64,000 nt of DNA from positions 1-64,000 of the forward strand of contig NZ_NKYF01000020.1 in NCBI RefSeq assembly GCF_002262885.1, in the 5' to 3' direction. A program made the position numbers and the translations under genes. Below the pieces are notes generated by a model. It was not told the origin of the DNA. It did not search any database and saw only the letters and a program-made list of their open reading frames with translations. Positions 7,988 through 18,862 of the stretch are shown here, piece after piece (within the stretch, counting starts at the first letter, position 1; the number at the start of each line of letters is the position of its first letter). This DNA comes from Pseudonocardia sp. MH-G8 (GTDB lineage: Bacteria > Actinomycetota > Actinomycetes > Mycobacteriales > Pseudonocardiaceae).

Positions 7988-9430
7988 ATGTCCATCCCGA
8001 CGACCGACACGACCACCGACTCCCGCACGGGAGGACGACGGAGCACCACGCCCACCGGACGCACTGCGGCGATGCGGGCCGGACCGGGGTTCGTGCTCGC
8101 CCTCGTCTGCACCGCCACGGCGATCGTGGGCATCGACGGGGCCATCGTGAACGTCGCGCTCGCCTCGATCCAGCACGACCTCGGTGTCGATCACGCCGCG
8201 CTGCAATGGGTGGTGGTGGCCTACGGCCTGTTGCTGGGCGGGTTCCTCCTGCTCGGCGGGCGGATGGCCGACCAGCTCGGACGGCGACGCGTCTTCCTGA
8301 CCGGCATCGCCGTCTTCACCGGCGCCTCGCTGCTGGCCGGGATCGCGCCGCACGCCGGTCTGTTGATCGCGGCACGTGCGGTCCAGGGAGTGGGCGCGGC
8401 ACTGGTCGTACCGGCAGCGCTGTCGCTGCTGGCCGTCACGTTCGCCGAAGGTCCCGAACGGGACCGCGCCGTGGGCCTCTTCGGGGCTGTCGACGGCGTG
8501 GCCGCGTCGGCCGGGGTCGTCGTGGGCGGGCTGCTGGCCGCCGGTCCGGGCTGGCGGTGGGCGTTCCTCATCCACGTGCCGGTCGGGATCTCGCTGCTCG
8601 TGGCCGCCCTCGTCCTCCTGCCCGCGGATCGCGCCGAGGAGCGCGCTCCCCGCCTCGACGTCGCCGGAGCCGTCACGGTGACGGGTGGCCTGCTGGTGTT
8701 CGTCTACGCGTTGCACCACGCTGCGGGTCACGGCTGGTTCACCTGGTCCGCCCTGGTGACGTTCACCGCGGCCGGCGCGCTGCTGGCCCTTTTCGTCCGG
8801 ATCGAAGCACGGGCGACCGCTCCGCTCGTGCCCGCCGCACTGCTGCGCAACCGCACGCGGGTGACCGCGAACGTCACCGCCTTCCTCGCGTTCTCCGCGC
8901 TCCTGTCGTTCATCTTCATCGGTTCGCTGTTGATGCAGCAGGCGCTGGGCTACTCGCCGGCGATCGCGGGCGTGGCGTGGCTGGCCACGACGGTCACCCT
9001 CTTCGTGGCGGCCATGACGGGCAGTCGGCTCGTCGCCCGGATCGGGGGGCGCGGGCTGCTGATCGCCGGGATGTCGCTGGTCGCCGTCGGGGCGTTCTGG
9101 ATGACACGGGTCCCCGCCGACGCCGGCTACGTCACGGACCTGCTGCCCGCCTTTCTGCTCGCCGGGGTCGGTTTCGGGTTCTGCGGACCCGCGCTGCAGC
9201 TCGGCGCCCTGTCCGGGGTATCGCGATCGGATGCCGGGCTGGCGTCCGGACTCGTGGAGACCTCGCGCGAGATCGGCGGCGCGGCCGGGGTCGCGGCGGT
9301 GTCAACGGTGCTCGTCACGGGCTCGGACCTCGACAGCTTCCACGCCGCCTTCACGGTCGTCGGTGTCCTCGCCGTCCTCGGCGTGGTCGTCGCCGCCACC
9401 GGATTCGCGCGGAAGGGAGAGATGTCATGA
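7988..9430 (+). CDS. MFS drug/proton antiporter, DHA2 (EmrB/QacA) type
   Basis: A 480-residue membrane protein with about 14 hydrophobic segments, the count of the DHA2 family. Motif A is recognisable in GGRMADQLGRRRVF after TM2, and motif C-like glycines appear in the fifth segment (GAVDGVAASAGVVVGG). It would export hydrophobic toxic compounds using the proton gradient. It lies 116 bases after the ArsR gene, on the same strand, and overlaps the next gene by ATGA, so it is probably part of the ArsR regulon. ATG 7988 has a GGCAGG element 5-10 bases upstream. Confidence 0.9.
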   Translation: MSIPTTDTTTDSRTGGRRSTTPTGRTAAMRAGPGFVLALVCTATAIVGIDGAIVNVALASIQHDLGVDHAALQWVVVAYGLLLGGFLLLGGRMADQLGRRRVFLTGIAVFTGASLLAGIAPHAGLLIAARAVQGVGAALVVPAALSLLAVTFAEGPERDRAVGLFGAVDGVAASAGVVVGGLLAAGPGWRWAFLIHVPVGISLLVAALVLLPADRAEERAPRLDVAGAVTVTGGLLVFVYALHHAAGHGWFTWSALVTFTAAGALLALFVRIEARATAPLVPAALLRNRTRVTANVTAFLAFSALLSFIFIGSLLMQQALGYSPAIAGVAWLATTVTLFVAAMTGSRLVARIGGRGLLIAGMSLVAVGAFWMTRVPADAGYVTDLLPAFLLAGVGFGFCGPALQLGALSGVSRSDAGLASGLVETSREIGGAAGVAAVSTVLVTGSDLDSFHAAFTVVGVLAVLGVVVAATGFARKGEMS

Positions 9431-10167
9431 ACGCACAGTCCGTGCCCGCGGTCGTCGACCGGGCAGTGTTCCAGGCGGAGCTCGACGGGCTGCGGCTGCG
9501 GGAGAAGGCGCACACCCGGGAGGGCGATGCGATCGCCGCGGCCCGGCGGCGCCTGCCGATGGTCGAGGTGGACGCCGGTCAGGAACTGGTCGGGCCCGAT
9601 GCCACCGCCACCCTGCTCGACGTCTTCGAGGGGCGCAGGCAGCTCGTCGCCTACTTCTTCATGTGGGCCGACGGCCGCCCTGCCCAGGAGCAGTGCGAGG
9701 GCTGCACGTTCTACAACGCCCAGCTCCACGAGCTCGCCCACCTGCACTCCCGCGACACCACGTTCGCCGTGCTCTGCCAAGGACCGTACGCGCAGAGCGT
9801 CCGGTACCGCGATTTCATGGGCTGGGACCTGCCGTGGTACTCGGCGCAACCGTCGCTCGACTCGCTCCTCGTCGGGCGTGAGATCGGCCTGTTCCACATC
9901 GTGTGCTACCTGCGGGACGGCGACCGCGTCTTCGAGACCTACTGGACCCACTCGCGTGGCGTCGAGGCGATGGACAACAGCTACGGGCTACTGGATCTCA
10001 CCGTCTACGGGAGGCAGGAGCCCTTCGAGGACTCCCCGCCCGGCTGGCCGCAGCCATGGGGGAGCGAACGCGGGCACCCCCATCCCTACCGCGTGAACGG
10101 ACGTCCCATCAGCCAGTGGGCACGGGTGGAAGCGGGTCGTTCCGACGACCTCACCGCCCGGAGGTAG
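9427..10167 (+). CDS. DUF899 family thioredoxin-like protein
   Basis: A 246-residue DUF899 protein with a thioredoxin-like fold. The redox-type motif is visible as Cys90-Glu-Gly-Cys93 (CEGCTFYNAQ), followed by conserved DLPWYS and YWTHSRG segments. The exact reaction of the family is not established. It overlaps the MFS transporter by ATGA and closes an operon SRPBCC-ArsR-MFS-DUF899, a combination pointing to a response to an organic toxicant or oxidant. Confidence 0.85.
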   Translation: MNAQSVPAVVDRAVFQAELDGLRLREKAHTREGDAIAAARRRLPMVEVDAGQELVGPDATATLLDVFEGRRQLVAYFFMWADGRPAQEQCEGCTFYNAQLHELAHLHSRDTTFAVLCQGPYAQSVRYRDFMGWDLPWYSAQPSLDSLLVGREIGLFHIVCYLRDGDRVFETYWTHSRGVEAMDNSYGLLDLTVYGRQEPFEDSPPGWPQPWGSERGHPHPYRVNGRPISQWARVEAGRSDDLTARR

Positions 10168-10200
10168 GTCAGTTGACGTAGCCACCTCGCGACGGCGGCA

Positions 10201-10224
10201 GCGCGGAGTTCCGGTCATCCGCGC
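10201..10224 (+). terminator. Hairpin after DUF899 operon
   Basis: GCGCGGA (10201-10207) and TCCGCGC (10218-10224) are perfect arms around a 10-base loop, 33 bases after the DUF899 stop. A shorter CCCC-TGA-GGGG hairpin follows at 10228-10238. There is no T-run. Likely the end of the ArsR operon. Confidence 0.45.
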
Positions 10225-10327
10225 GATCCCCTGAGGGGGCCCCAGTTCCTACCGTTCCTGCAGGCCCGGAGCTCGTCGGGGCCGGTGTCGGCCGTCACAG
10301 GCGGTCGTAGGGATGGGGGCCGCTGAC

Positions 10328-11227
10328 ATGACTTCCGAAGCCGACCGGGCTGCGCCGGACGCGGTGGCGCACCCGCCCCGCCCCGGGGTGTCGCCGCGGC
10401 AACTGCTGGCTCGGGCGCTGCGCGGTGCCAGCTACGAGGTGCTGCCCTTCCGGAGCACCGAGGAGGCGGTGGTCACCCACGTCCCGCGCGAGGTGGCGCT
10501 GACCGTCACGACCACGGAGGCGAAAGGGCTGGAGCGCACCCTCGACCTCGCCGAGAGCCTGTCCCGGCACGGGTACGGCGTCGCACCCCACCTCGCGGCC
10601 CGGCTCGTCCGGGACAAGGCGCACCTGACCGACGTCGTCGCCCGGCTCGGCGAGGCGGGCGTCACCAGCGCGTTCGTGATCGCGGGCGACGCCCCCGAAC
10701 CCGCCGGCCCGTTCCCCGACGCGCTGTCCCTGCTCGAGGCGCTCGACGCGCTGGGCCGCCCCTTCCGCTCGGTCGGCATCGCCGGCTACCCGGAGGGCCA
10801 CGCCCGCATCGACGACCACCTCATCGAGAAGGCCCTGCACCGCAAGGCGCCCCACGCCACCCACGTCCTCACGCAGCTGTGCTTCGATGCCGCGACGACG
10901 GCGGGCTGGGCCCGGTCCGTGCGGGAGCGGGGCGTCACGCTGCCCCTGCGGGTCGGCGTGCCCGGTGTGGTGAGCCGGCAGAAGCTCGTGCGCATCTCGG
11001 CCGGGCTCGGGTTGGGGCAGTCCGCGCGCTTCCTGGCCAAGCAGCAGAGCATGTTCTGGCGCTTCTTCCTGCCCGGCGGCTACCGCCCCGACCGCCTCGT
11101 CGACCGGCTCGCCCCCGCTCTCGGCGGTCCGCTGCACGGCCTGCACGTCTTCACGTTCAACGAGCTGGAGAAGACCGAGGCGTGGCGCCGCGACCGGATC
11201 GCCCGGCTGGCCGCGGAGGCGTCGTGA
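10328..11227 (+). CDS. metF: Methylenetetrahydrofolate reductase family protein
   Basis: A 299-residue MetF-family (TIM barrel, FAD) protein. The family pattern is seen in VTTTEAKGLERTLDLAESLSRHGY, the LVRDKAHL segment near the THF site, GDAPEPAGPFPDAL, and FGIAGYPEGH-like VGIAGYPEGH. It interconverts 5,10-methylene- and 5-methyl-THF. Here it directly precedes purU (GTGA overlap) and lies near ligM, whose reaction yields 5-methyl-THF. The likely job is therefore oxidation of methyl-THF from O-demethylation, rather than methionine synthesis. ATG 10328 is preferred to ATG 10313 because a G-rich ribosome site then lies 9-12 bases upstream. Confidence 0.8.
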   Translation: MTSEADRAAPDAVAHPPRPGVSPRQLLARALRGASYEVLPFRSTEEAVVTHVPREVALTVTTTEAKGLERTLDLAESLSRHGYGVAPHLAARLVRDKAHLTDVVARLGEAGVTSAFVIAGDAPEPAGPFPDALSLLEALDALGRPFRSVGIAGYPEGHARIDDHLIEKALHRKAPHATHVLTQLCFDAATTAGWARSVRERGVTLPLRVGVPGVVSRQKLVRISAGLGLGQSARFLAKQQSMFWRFFLPGGYRPDRLVDRLAPALGGPLHGLHVFTFNELEKTEAWRRDRIARLAAEAS

Positions 11228-12102
11228 CCCCCGACCGCCCCGGCCGGCACGCCGTGCTCACGCTCTCGTGCCCCGACGCCCCCGGCATCGTCCACGCCGT
11301 CGCCGGGTTCCTCGTCGCGCAGCGGTGCACCATCGTGGCGAGCCAGCAGTTCAGCGACCCCGGCAGCGGCACGTTCTTCATGCGCGTCGAGTTCGCCGAC
11401 GCCGACGCCGACGGCGACGTCCTCGACGTCGGGCAGCTGCGCCGCGACGTGGCCGATGTGTCCGCCCGCTTCGGCATGACCTGGCGGATGGTGGACGCCG
11501 CCGAGCGCCAGCGCGTGGTCCTCATGGTGAGCCGGCTCGCACACTGCCTCAACGACCTGCTGTTCCGCACGTCGGTGGGCGAGCTCAACCTGGACGTCGT
11601 CGCGGTCGTGTCCAACCACCCCGACCTCGCCCGGCTCGCCGAGGGCTACGACGTGCCGTTCCGCCACATCCCGGTCACGCCCGACACCAAGGCGCAGGCC
11701 GAGGCGGCGCTGCTCGACCTCGTGCGCGAGGAGCAGATCGACCTGGTCGTGCTCGCCCGCTACATGCAGGTCCTCACCGACGACACGTGCAAGCAGCTGG
11801 ACGGGCGGGCCATCAACATCCACCACTCGATGCTGCCGAGCTTCAAGGGCGCCCGGCCCTACCACCAGGCGCACGCGCGGGGCGTCAAGGTCATCGGCGC
11901 CACCGCGCACTACGTCACCGCCGACCTCGACGAGGGACCGATCATCGAGCAGGAGCTCCTGCGCGTGGACCACTCCATGAGCACCGAGGAGCTCGCCGCC
12001 CACGGCCGCGAGGTGGAGTGCCGGGCACTCGCGCGCGCCGTGCGCTGGCACAGCGAGAACCGGGTGGCCCTCAACGGCTCCCGGACGGTGGTGTTCGCGT
12101 GA
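11224..12102 (+). CDS. purU: Formyltetrahydrofolate deformylase
   Basis: A 292-residue PurU. An ACT regulatory domain occupies about 8-85. The formyltransferase-fold hydrolase domain follows with INIHHSMLPSFKGA at 197-210 and Asp236 in DLDEGPI, giving the Asn-His-Asp catalytic set. It hydrolyses 10-formyl-THF to formate and THF. Start GTG 11224 overlaps the metF stop (GTGA). Its place next to metF and near ligM suggests that it returns free THF to the demethylase while disposing of the one-carbon unit as formate. The 3' end overlaps the convergent esterase gene by 32 bases. Confidence 0.92.
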   Translation: MTPDRPGRHAVLTLSCPDAPGIVHAVAGFLVAQRCTIVASQQFSDPGSGTFFMRVEFADADADGDVLDVGQLRRDVADVSARFGMTWRMVDAAERQRVVLMVSRLAHCLNDLLFRTSVGELNLDVVAVVSNHPDLARLAEGYDVPFRHIPVTPDTKAQAEAALLDLVREEQIDLVVLARYMQVLTDDTCKQLDGRAINIHHSMLPSFKGARPYHQAHARGVKVIGATAHYVTADLDEGPIIEQELLRVDHSMSTEELAAHGREVECRALARAVRWHSENRVALNGSRTVVFA

Positions 12103-12811
12103 CCGGTGCCCCCGAGATCTCGAGCAGCACCTCCGCCAGCGCCTCCGGCGCCGTCACCATCGCCTCGTGCCCGGTGTCGAGCTCGTGGACCGGCCACCCG
12201 CGCTCCCGGGCACGCTCGGCCTGCGCCCGGAAGACCCGCATCCACGAGACGCACTCGACGAAGGCGGCGGGAACCGCGTCCACGGCGCCCGTGAGGTCCA
12301 GCGCGTCGGTGTAGGTCTTCCACGGGTGCGGTGTGAGCTTCGGGGTCAGCCAGTCGACGTCGGACGCAGCGGTGACGCCGAGGACCGAGAGCTTCCGGAC
12401 GGGCACGAGCCAGCCGAACCCGGCCTCGGTCGCCGACTCCGCCCAGTGGTGGGCCACCGTCTCGGGCAGGAGGTCGCGCGCGGCCTCGCCGTCGTCCCCG
12501 ACGAACGCGTCCAGGTGCACGCGTCGGGCGATCCGCTCCGGGCGCCGGTCGGCCACCGCGGTGACGATCTGGCCGGCGTAGCTGTGCCCGACCAGGACGA
12601 CGTCGCGCAGGTCGAGGACGTCGAGCAGCCGCACGACGTCCTCGGTGTGGGTGTCGAGCCCGACCTGCGGGGACAGCAGGTGCGCGCGCTCCGAGAGCCC
12701 GGTGAGGGTCGGCGCGTGCACCTCGTGGCCCGCGCCGCGCAGCAGCGGTGCGACCCGGTCCCAGCACCAGCCCCCGTGCCAGGCCCCGTGGACCAGGACG
12801 TAGCTCGTCAT
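12071..12811 (-). CDS. Alpha/beta hydrolase, methyl-esterase-like
   Basis: A 246-residue alpha/beta hydrolase. It has the oxyanion HGAWHGGWCW at the N-terminus, nucleophile serine in GHSYAG near residue 94, and the catalytic His near the C-terminus in LDTGHEAM. It resembles small plant/bacterial carboxyl methylesterases. It is the last gene of the ligAB operon, joined to the RraA-type aldolase by an ATGA overlap. In that context it could demethylate the methyl-ester ring-cleavage product of 3-O-methylgallate, or a methyl ester of the substrate; both are inference. Its end overlaps purU on the other strand. Confidence 0.82.
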   Translation of the reverse strand: MTSYVLVHGAWHGGWCWDRVAPLLRGAGHEVHAPTLTGLSERAHLLSPQVGLDTHTEDVVRLLDVLDLRDVVLVGHSYAGQIVTAVADRRPERIARRVHLDAFVGDDGEAARDLLPETVAHHWAESATEAGFGWLVPVRKLSVLGVTAASDVDWLTPKLTPHPWKTYTDALDLTGAVDAVPAAFVECVSWMRVFRAQAERARERGWPVHELDTGHEAMVTAPEALAEVLLEISGAPVTRTPPSGSR

Positions 12812-13509
12812 TCCTGCCCCACCCACTCCTCGTGCGTGACGTACTCGAGGCCGAGGCCGGGCAGCCGCTCGCGCAGGCCGTAGCGGTCCAGGCCGAGCTC
12901 GCCGCGCCGGAACGCCTCGCGCGTGGCGGCCTCCTTGTCCACCCGGGCCTGCGCGCCGGTCAGCGCCCGGCCGACGTCGGCGCGCGGCACGACCATGACG
13001 CCGTCGTCGTCGCCGAGCACGACGTCGCCGGGGTGCACGAGCTGCCCGCCCAGCACGACGGGCACGTTGACCGCGCCGGCCGTGGCCTTCACCGTGCCCT
13101 GGGCGCTCACCGCGGTGGACCACACGGGGAACCGCGTCTCCCGCAGGTCGGCGACGTCGCGGACGCCGGTGGAGAGCACCGCCCCGCGCACTCCCCGCTC
13201 GGCGAAGGCCGTGGCGAACAGGTCGCCGAACAGGCCGTCGGTGCAGGGCGAGGTGGTGGCCACGACCACGACGTCACCGGGACGACACTGCTCCACGGCC
13301 ACGTGGATCATCAGGTTGTCGCCGGGCCAGCACAGCACCGTGACGGCGGTGCCGCCGGTGCGGGCGCCCGCCCACGCCGGCCGGAACGCGGGCCCGAGGT
13401 AGCCGGTGCGGCCCAGCGCCTCGTGCACCGTGGCCACGCCGTACGCGCCGAGCCGCTCGGCCTCGTCGACGTCGGCCCGCGGGGGCCCGGTGACGACGAC
13501 CGGCCTCAT
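12808..13509 (-). CDS. galC: 4-carboxy-4-hydroxy-2-oxoadipate aldolase-like (RraA family)
   Basis: A 233-residue RraA/HMG-aldolase-like protein. The characteristic VRGAVLSTGVRDVADLRE holds the Arg-Asp pair that binds the metal and substrate, and HPGDVVLGDDDGVMVVPR is the family hallmark. Its length matches LigK/GalC enzymes that split 4-carboxy-4-hydroxy-2-oxoadipate into pyruvate and oxaloacetate. Placement directly after a GalB-like hydratase and LigAB makes that assignment likely. ATGA overlaps with both neighbours show tight coupling. Other RraA members regulate RNase E or have other aldolase substrates, but context argues against that. Confidence 0.82.
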   Translation of the reverse strand: MRPVVVTGPPRADVDEAERLGAYGVATVHEALGRTGYLGPAFRPAWAGARTGGTAVTVLCWPGDNLMIHVAVEQCRPGDVVVVATTSPCTDGLFGDLFATAFAERGVRGAVLSTGVRDVADLRETRFPVWSTAVSAQGTVKATAGAVNVPVVLGGQLVHPGDVVLGDDDGVMVVPRADVGRALTGAQARVDKEAATREAFRRGELGLDRYGLRERLPGLGLEYVTHEEWVGQE

Positions 13510-14231
13510 GCGAGGGTGTCCGTGACCTGGGGGTACAGGCGCATGTAGGCCTCCGCCATCGCCGTCACCGGCAGTCCGAGGTTGGGTCCGGCGTTGCGCT
13601 TGAGCTGCACGCCGCGGCGCGTGGCCAGGTCCGTGTAGTAGTCCCACATGTGCTGCTGGGCCGGGAGGCTCTCCATCGCCTTGCGCTTGGTGGCGAAGAC
13701 GTCGGTGACGTCGAGCAGCACGTCCGGCCGGAACCCGCTCACCTCGGGCTGGTGCGGCTCGAAGTGGAACAGCGGCGGGGCACCCAGCGGCTCGCCCGGC
13801 GCGTCGTAGCCCACGGCCTGCGCGAGGATGCGGGCCTGCACGGCCATGCGCGCCGCGGCAGGGTGGTCACCGTTGTACGGGTCGGTGAGCGTGTGGGTCA
13901 GCACGACGGTCGGCACCGTCTCGCGGAAGACCCCCACCAGCCGGTCGACCAGCTCGGGGGTCTCGGGCAGCGGGTAGTCACCCGCGTCGAGGAACCGGAT
14001 GTCGGCTCCGAGGACGGCGGCGGCCTGCTCGGCCTCGCCCCTGCGGATCGCCTTGATCTCCTCGAGCGAGCGGCCCTCGCGCCACGCCCGCGCGGACTCG
14101 CCGCGCTCGCCGTAGCTCAGGCAGACCACGGTGGCGCGGCCGCCGCGGGACGTGGTGAGGGCGATGGCACCGCCCGCGCGCCAGACGAAGTCGCCTGCGT
14201 GCGCGCTGACGACCAGCAGGGATTCGGGCAT
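13506..14231 (-). CDS. galB: 4-oxalomesaconate hydratase-like (PIG-L/GalB type)
   Basis: A 241-residue PIG-L-fold protein. The metal motif is the GalB variant SAHAGDFVWRAGG near residues 7-19, where deacetylases have PHPDD, and the later His lies in YNGDHPAA. Pseudomonas putida GalB, a 4-oxalomesaconate hydratase of this fold, has the same kind of motif; hydration of 4-oxalomesaconate to 4-carboxy-4-hydroxy-2-oxoadipate is therefore the best call. ATG 14231 has AGGAAA directly upstream. It lies between ligB and the aldolase in one operon. A sugar N-deacetylase is the alternative but does not fit the neighbours. Confidence 0.82.
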   Translation of the reverse strand: MPESLLVVSAHAGDFVWRAGGAIALTTSRGGRATVVCLSYGERGESARAWREGRSLEEIKAIRRGEAEQAAAVLGADIRFLDAGDYPLPETPELVDRLVGVFRETVPTVVLTHTLTDPYNGDHPAAARMAVQARILAQAVGYDAPGEPLGAPPLFHFEPHQPEVSGFRPDVLLDVTDVFATKRKAMESLPAQQHMWDYYTDLATRRGVQLKRNAGPNLGLPVTAMAEAYMRLYPQVTDTLA

Positions 14232-14251
14232 CGTTTCCTCGTGGTCGGGAG

Positions 14252-15092
14252 TCACGCGGGACGGTTGTCGAACAGCGCCAGCGCCGCAGCGGTGTTGGAG
14301 GCCGGCACGTGGTAGGTGGAGTGCACCTTGCGGATCTGCGCGTTCATCGCGCCGCGCATCACCAACCACATGATCATCTCGATGCCCTCGGCACCGGCCT
14401 CCCGGATGTAGTCCTCGCGGCTCAGCGCCGCGAGCTTCCCAGGATCGTGCTCGATCGCGTCGAGGAACATGTGGTCGAAGGCCGAGTTGATGAACCCGGC
14501 GCGGGCGCCCGCGAGCTGGTGCGACATCCCGCCCGTGCCCAGGATCCCCACGGTGGCAGCGCCGTCGAAGCTCGCGATCGCGCGCCCGAGGGCCTGCCCG
14601 AGCGCGTAGCAGCGGGCCGCGGTCGGCTGCGGGTACTGGATCACGTTGACCAGCAGCGGCACGACCGGGCACGGCCAGGCCTCGCCGGGCTCCGGGGTCC
14701 AGACCGACAGCGGCACGGTGAACCCGTGGTCGACGTCGAGCTCCTGGAAGACGGTGAGGTCGAAGCCGTCGTCCACCAGGCTCTTCAGGAGGTGCTGCGA
14801 CAGCTCGGGGGCGCCGACGACATCGGGCACCGGGCGCCGGCCGAACCCCTCGTCGGCCACGCGGTAGCCCTCCGCGGTGCCGAGGGCGAAGGTCGGCACC
14901 ACGTCGAGGTCGATGCCGTTGGCGTGGTCGTTGTAGATCAGGACCGCGACGTCGGGCGGGTTCTGCGCGAGCCACTCGCGCGCCGGGCGGTACCCGTCGA
15001 ACAGCGGCTTCCAGTACGGCTCCTCGGTCTTGCCCCGGTCCATCGCCGCCCCGATCGACGGGACGTGCGAGGTCGCGAGGCCCCAGATCACC

Positions 15093-15100
<8 letters not shown>
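14252..15100 (-). CDS. ligB: Extradiol ring-cleavage dioxygenase, LigB type (beta subunit)
   Basis: A 282-residue class III extradiol dioxygenase. Iron ligands of the LigB family are in place: His12 (SHVPS), His59 (NDHANG) and Glu241, with the catalytic His194 in GGMSHQ; numbering is almost the same as in Sphingobium LigB. It cleaves a protocatechuate/gallate-type ring at 4,5 together with the alpha subunit encoded just upstream (8-base overlap). No LigC dehydrogenase or LigI lactonase is in the cluster, so gallate or 3-O-methylgallate may be the preferred substrate rather than protocatechuate. That preference is inference. Confidence 0.9.
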
Positions 15101-17202
<2,102 letters not shown>

Positions 17203-17203
<1 letters not shown>

Positions 17204-18819
17204 TGGACGCCTCCTTCGGCACCGTCTGGGAGGGGGTCGCGGCCCGGCTCCCCGACGCGATCGCCCTCTCCGAGCCCGGCCGCGACACCACCTACGCCGA
17301 GTTCGACGACCGCGCGGCGCGCCTGGCCACCGCGCTGGAGGCCGCGGGCGTGCGCGCGGGCGACACGGTAGCCTGCTACCTCCACAACGGCGCGGCCTAC
17401 CTGGAGACCGTGTTCGCGGCCTTCAAGATCGGGGCGGTCCCGGTCAACGCGAACTACCGCTACACGCGCGAGGAGCTCACCGCGCTGCTCGCCGACGCCG
17501 ACGCGGCGGCGATCGTGTTCAGCGGGGCGCTCGCCGCCCACGTCACGCACGCCGCGGCGCACGTGCCGACGTTGCGCCTGCTGGTCCGGGACGGGCCCGC
17601 ACCCGACGATGATCCCGGACCTGACGCGCCCGAGCTCGAGGCGCTGCTGGCCGCCACCGACCCGCGCCCGGCCACGCCACGGCCGGGCACCGATCGGCTG
17701 TTCATGTACACCGGCGGCACCACGGGGATGCCGAAGGGCGTGGTCTGGCAGCAGTCCGACCTGCTGCACAGCCTCGCGGTGCCCGTCTTCGGGCCGCTGG
17801 GCGCCGCGGCGCTGCCGGACACGCTCGACGATGCGGTCGCGCTGGCCGCGCAGGCCCGCGCCACCGGCCGTGCTCCGGTGGTCATGCCGGTCGTGCCGCT
17901 GATGCACGGCACCGGCCTGTTCAACACCATGGGCGCCCTGCTCGTCGGCGGGCGGGCCGTCACCGCCCGCGCCGGCGGGCTGGACCCGCGGCACGTGTGG
18001 GAGACGGTGGCCGCCCAGCGCGTCAGCATGATCATCGTGGCCGGGAACGCGGTGTGCCGGCCCCTGGTCGACGAGCTCGTCGCCGCCGAGCGGGCCGGGC
18101 GCCCGCACGACCTGTCGTCGCTGCGGTCGGTGCTCAGCTCGGGCACCGCGCTCGGCGACGAGCTCAAGCGGGCGCTGCACGACCGCGCGGGCGTCACGGT
18201 CACCGACGCCATCGCCTCCACCGAGGGCGGCCCCTACGCGTTCGCGATCACGCGGTCCGGCGCCGACCTCCCGTCCCGCTTCCACCCCGTGCCCGCCACC
18301 ACGGTGGTCACCGCGGACGACCGGGTCGCCCGGCCGGGAGAGGTCGGCGTGCTCGCCTACAGCGGCCCGCTCCCGCTGGGCTACCACAAGGACGGCGCCC
18401 GGACCGCCACGACGTTCCGCCACATCGACGGCGTGCGGTACGCGATTCCCGGCGACCTCGCCGCGCTCGAGCCCGACGGCGCGATCCGCTTCCTCGGCCG
18501 CGGCGCCGCGGTCATCAACACCGGCGGGGAGAAGGTGCACCCCCCGGAGGTCGAGGAGGTCCTGCTCGCCCACCCCGAGGTCACCGACTGCGCCGTGGTC
18601 GGCGTGCCCGACGCCACCTGGGGTGAGCGGGTCGCGGCCGTCGTCGCCGCCGTCCCGCGCCCCGGCCTGGCGCGGGAGCTGCAGGACCTGGCCCGGGAGA
18701 CCCTCGCCGGCTACAAGATCCCCCGGACGGTCGTGGTGGTCGACCGGCTCCCGCGCACGCCCACCGGCAAGCTCGAGCTCGCGTGGGCACGCCGGGTCGC
18801 CGCGTCGGGAGCTGCGTAG
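17203..18819 (+). CDS. Acyl-CoA synthetase (FadD-type)
   Basis: A 538-residue ANL ligase. MYTGGTTGMPKGVVWQQ near residues 168-184 is the AMP-binding loop, in the form seen in actinobacterial FadD19-like enzymes. STEGGPYAF, PGDLAALEPDG, INTGGEKVHPPEVEE and the C-terminal RTPTGKLEL follow. GTG 17203 overlaps the ligM TAG stop by one base, so the two are translationally coupled. That coupling suggests activation of an aromatic acid with a side chain (such as a cinnamate or phenylpropanoid) feeding ligM, but the FadD19-like motif is also known from sterol side-chain ligases, so the substrate is open. Confidence 0.87.
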
Positions 18820-18862
18820 TCTCGCGGATCCCCCGCAGGCCGCGGCCCACGAGTCTGGCCGC

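Noticed and set aside
8206-9426. Upstream extension of the DUF899 frame through the MFS gene
   Set aside because: The extension is Arg/Gly-rich and overlaps the MFS gene entirely; the ATG at 9427 starts the conserved domain.
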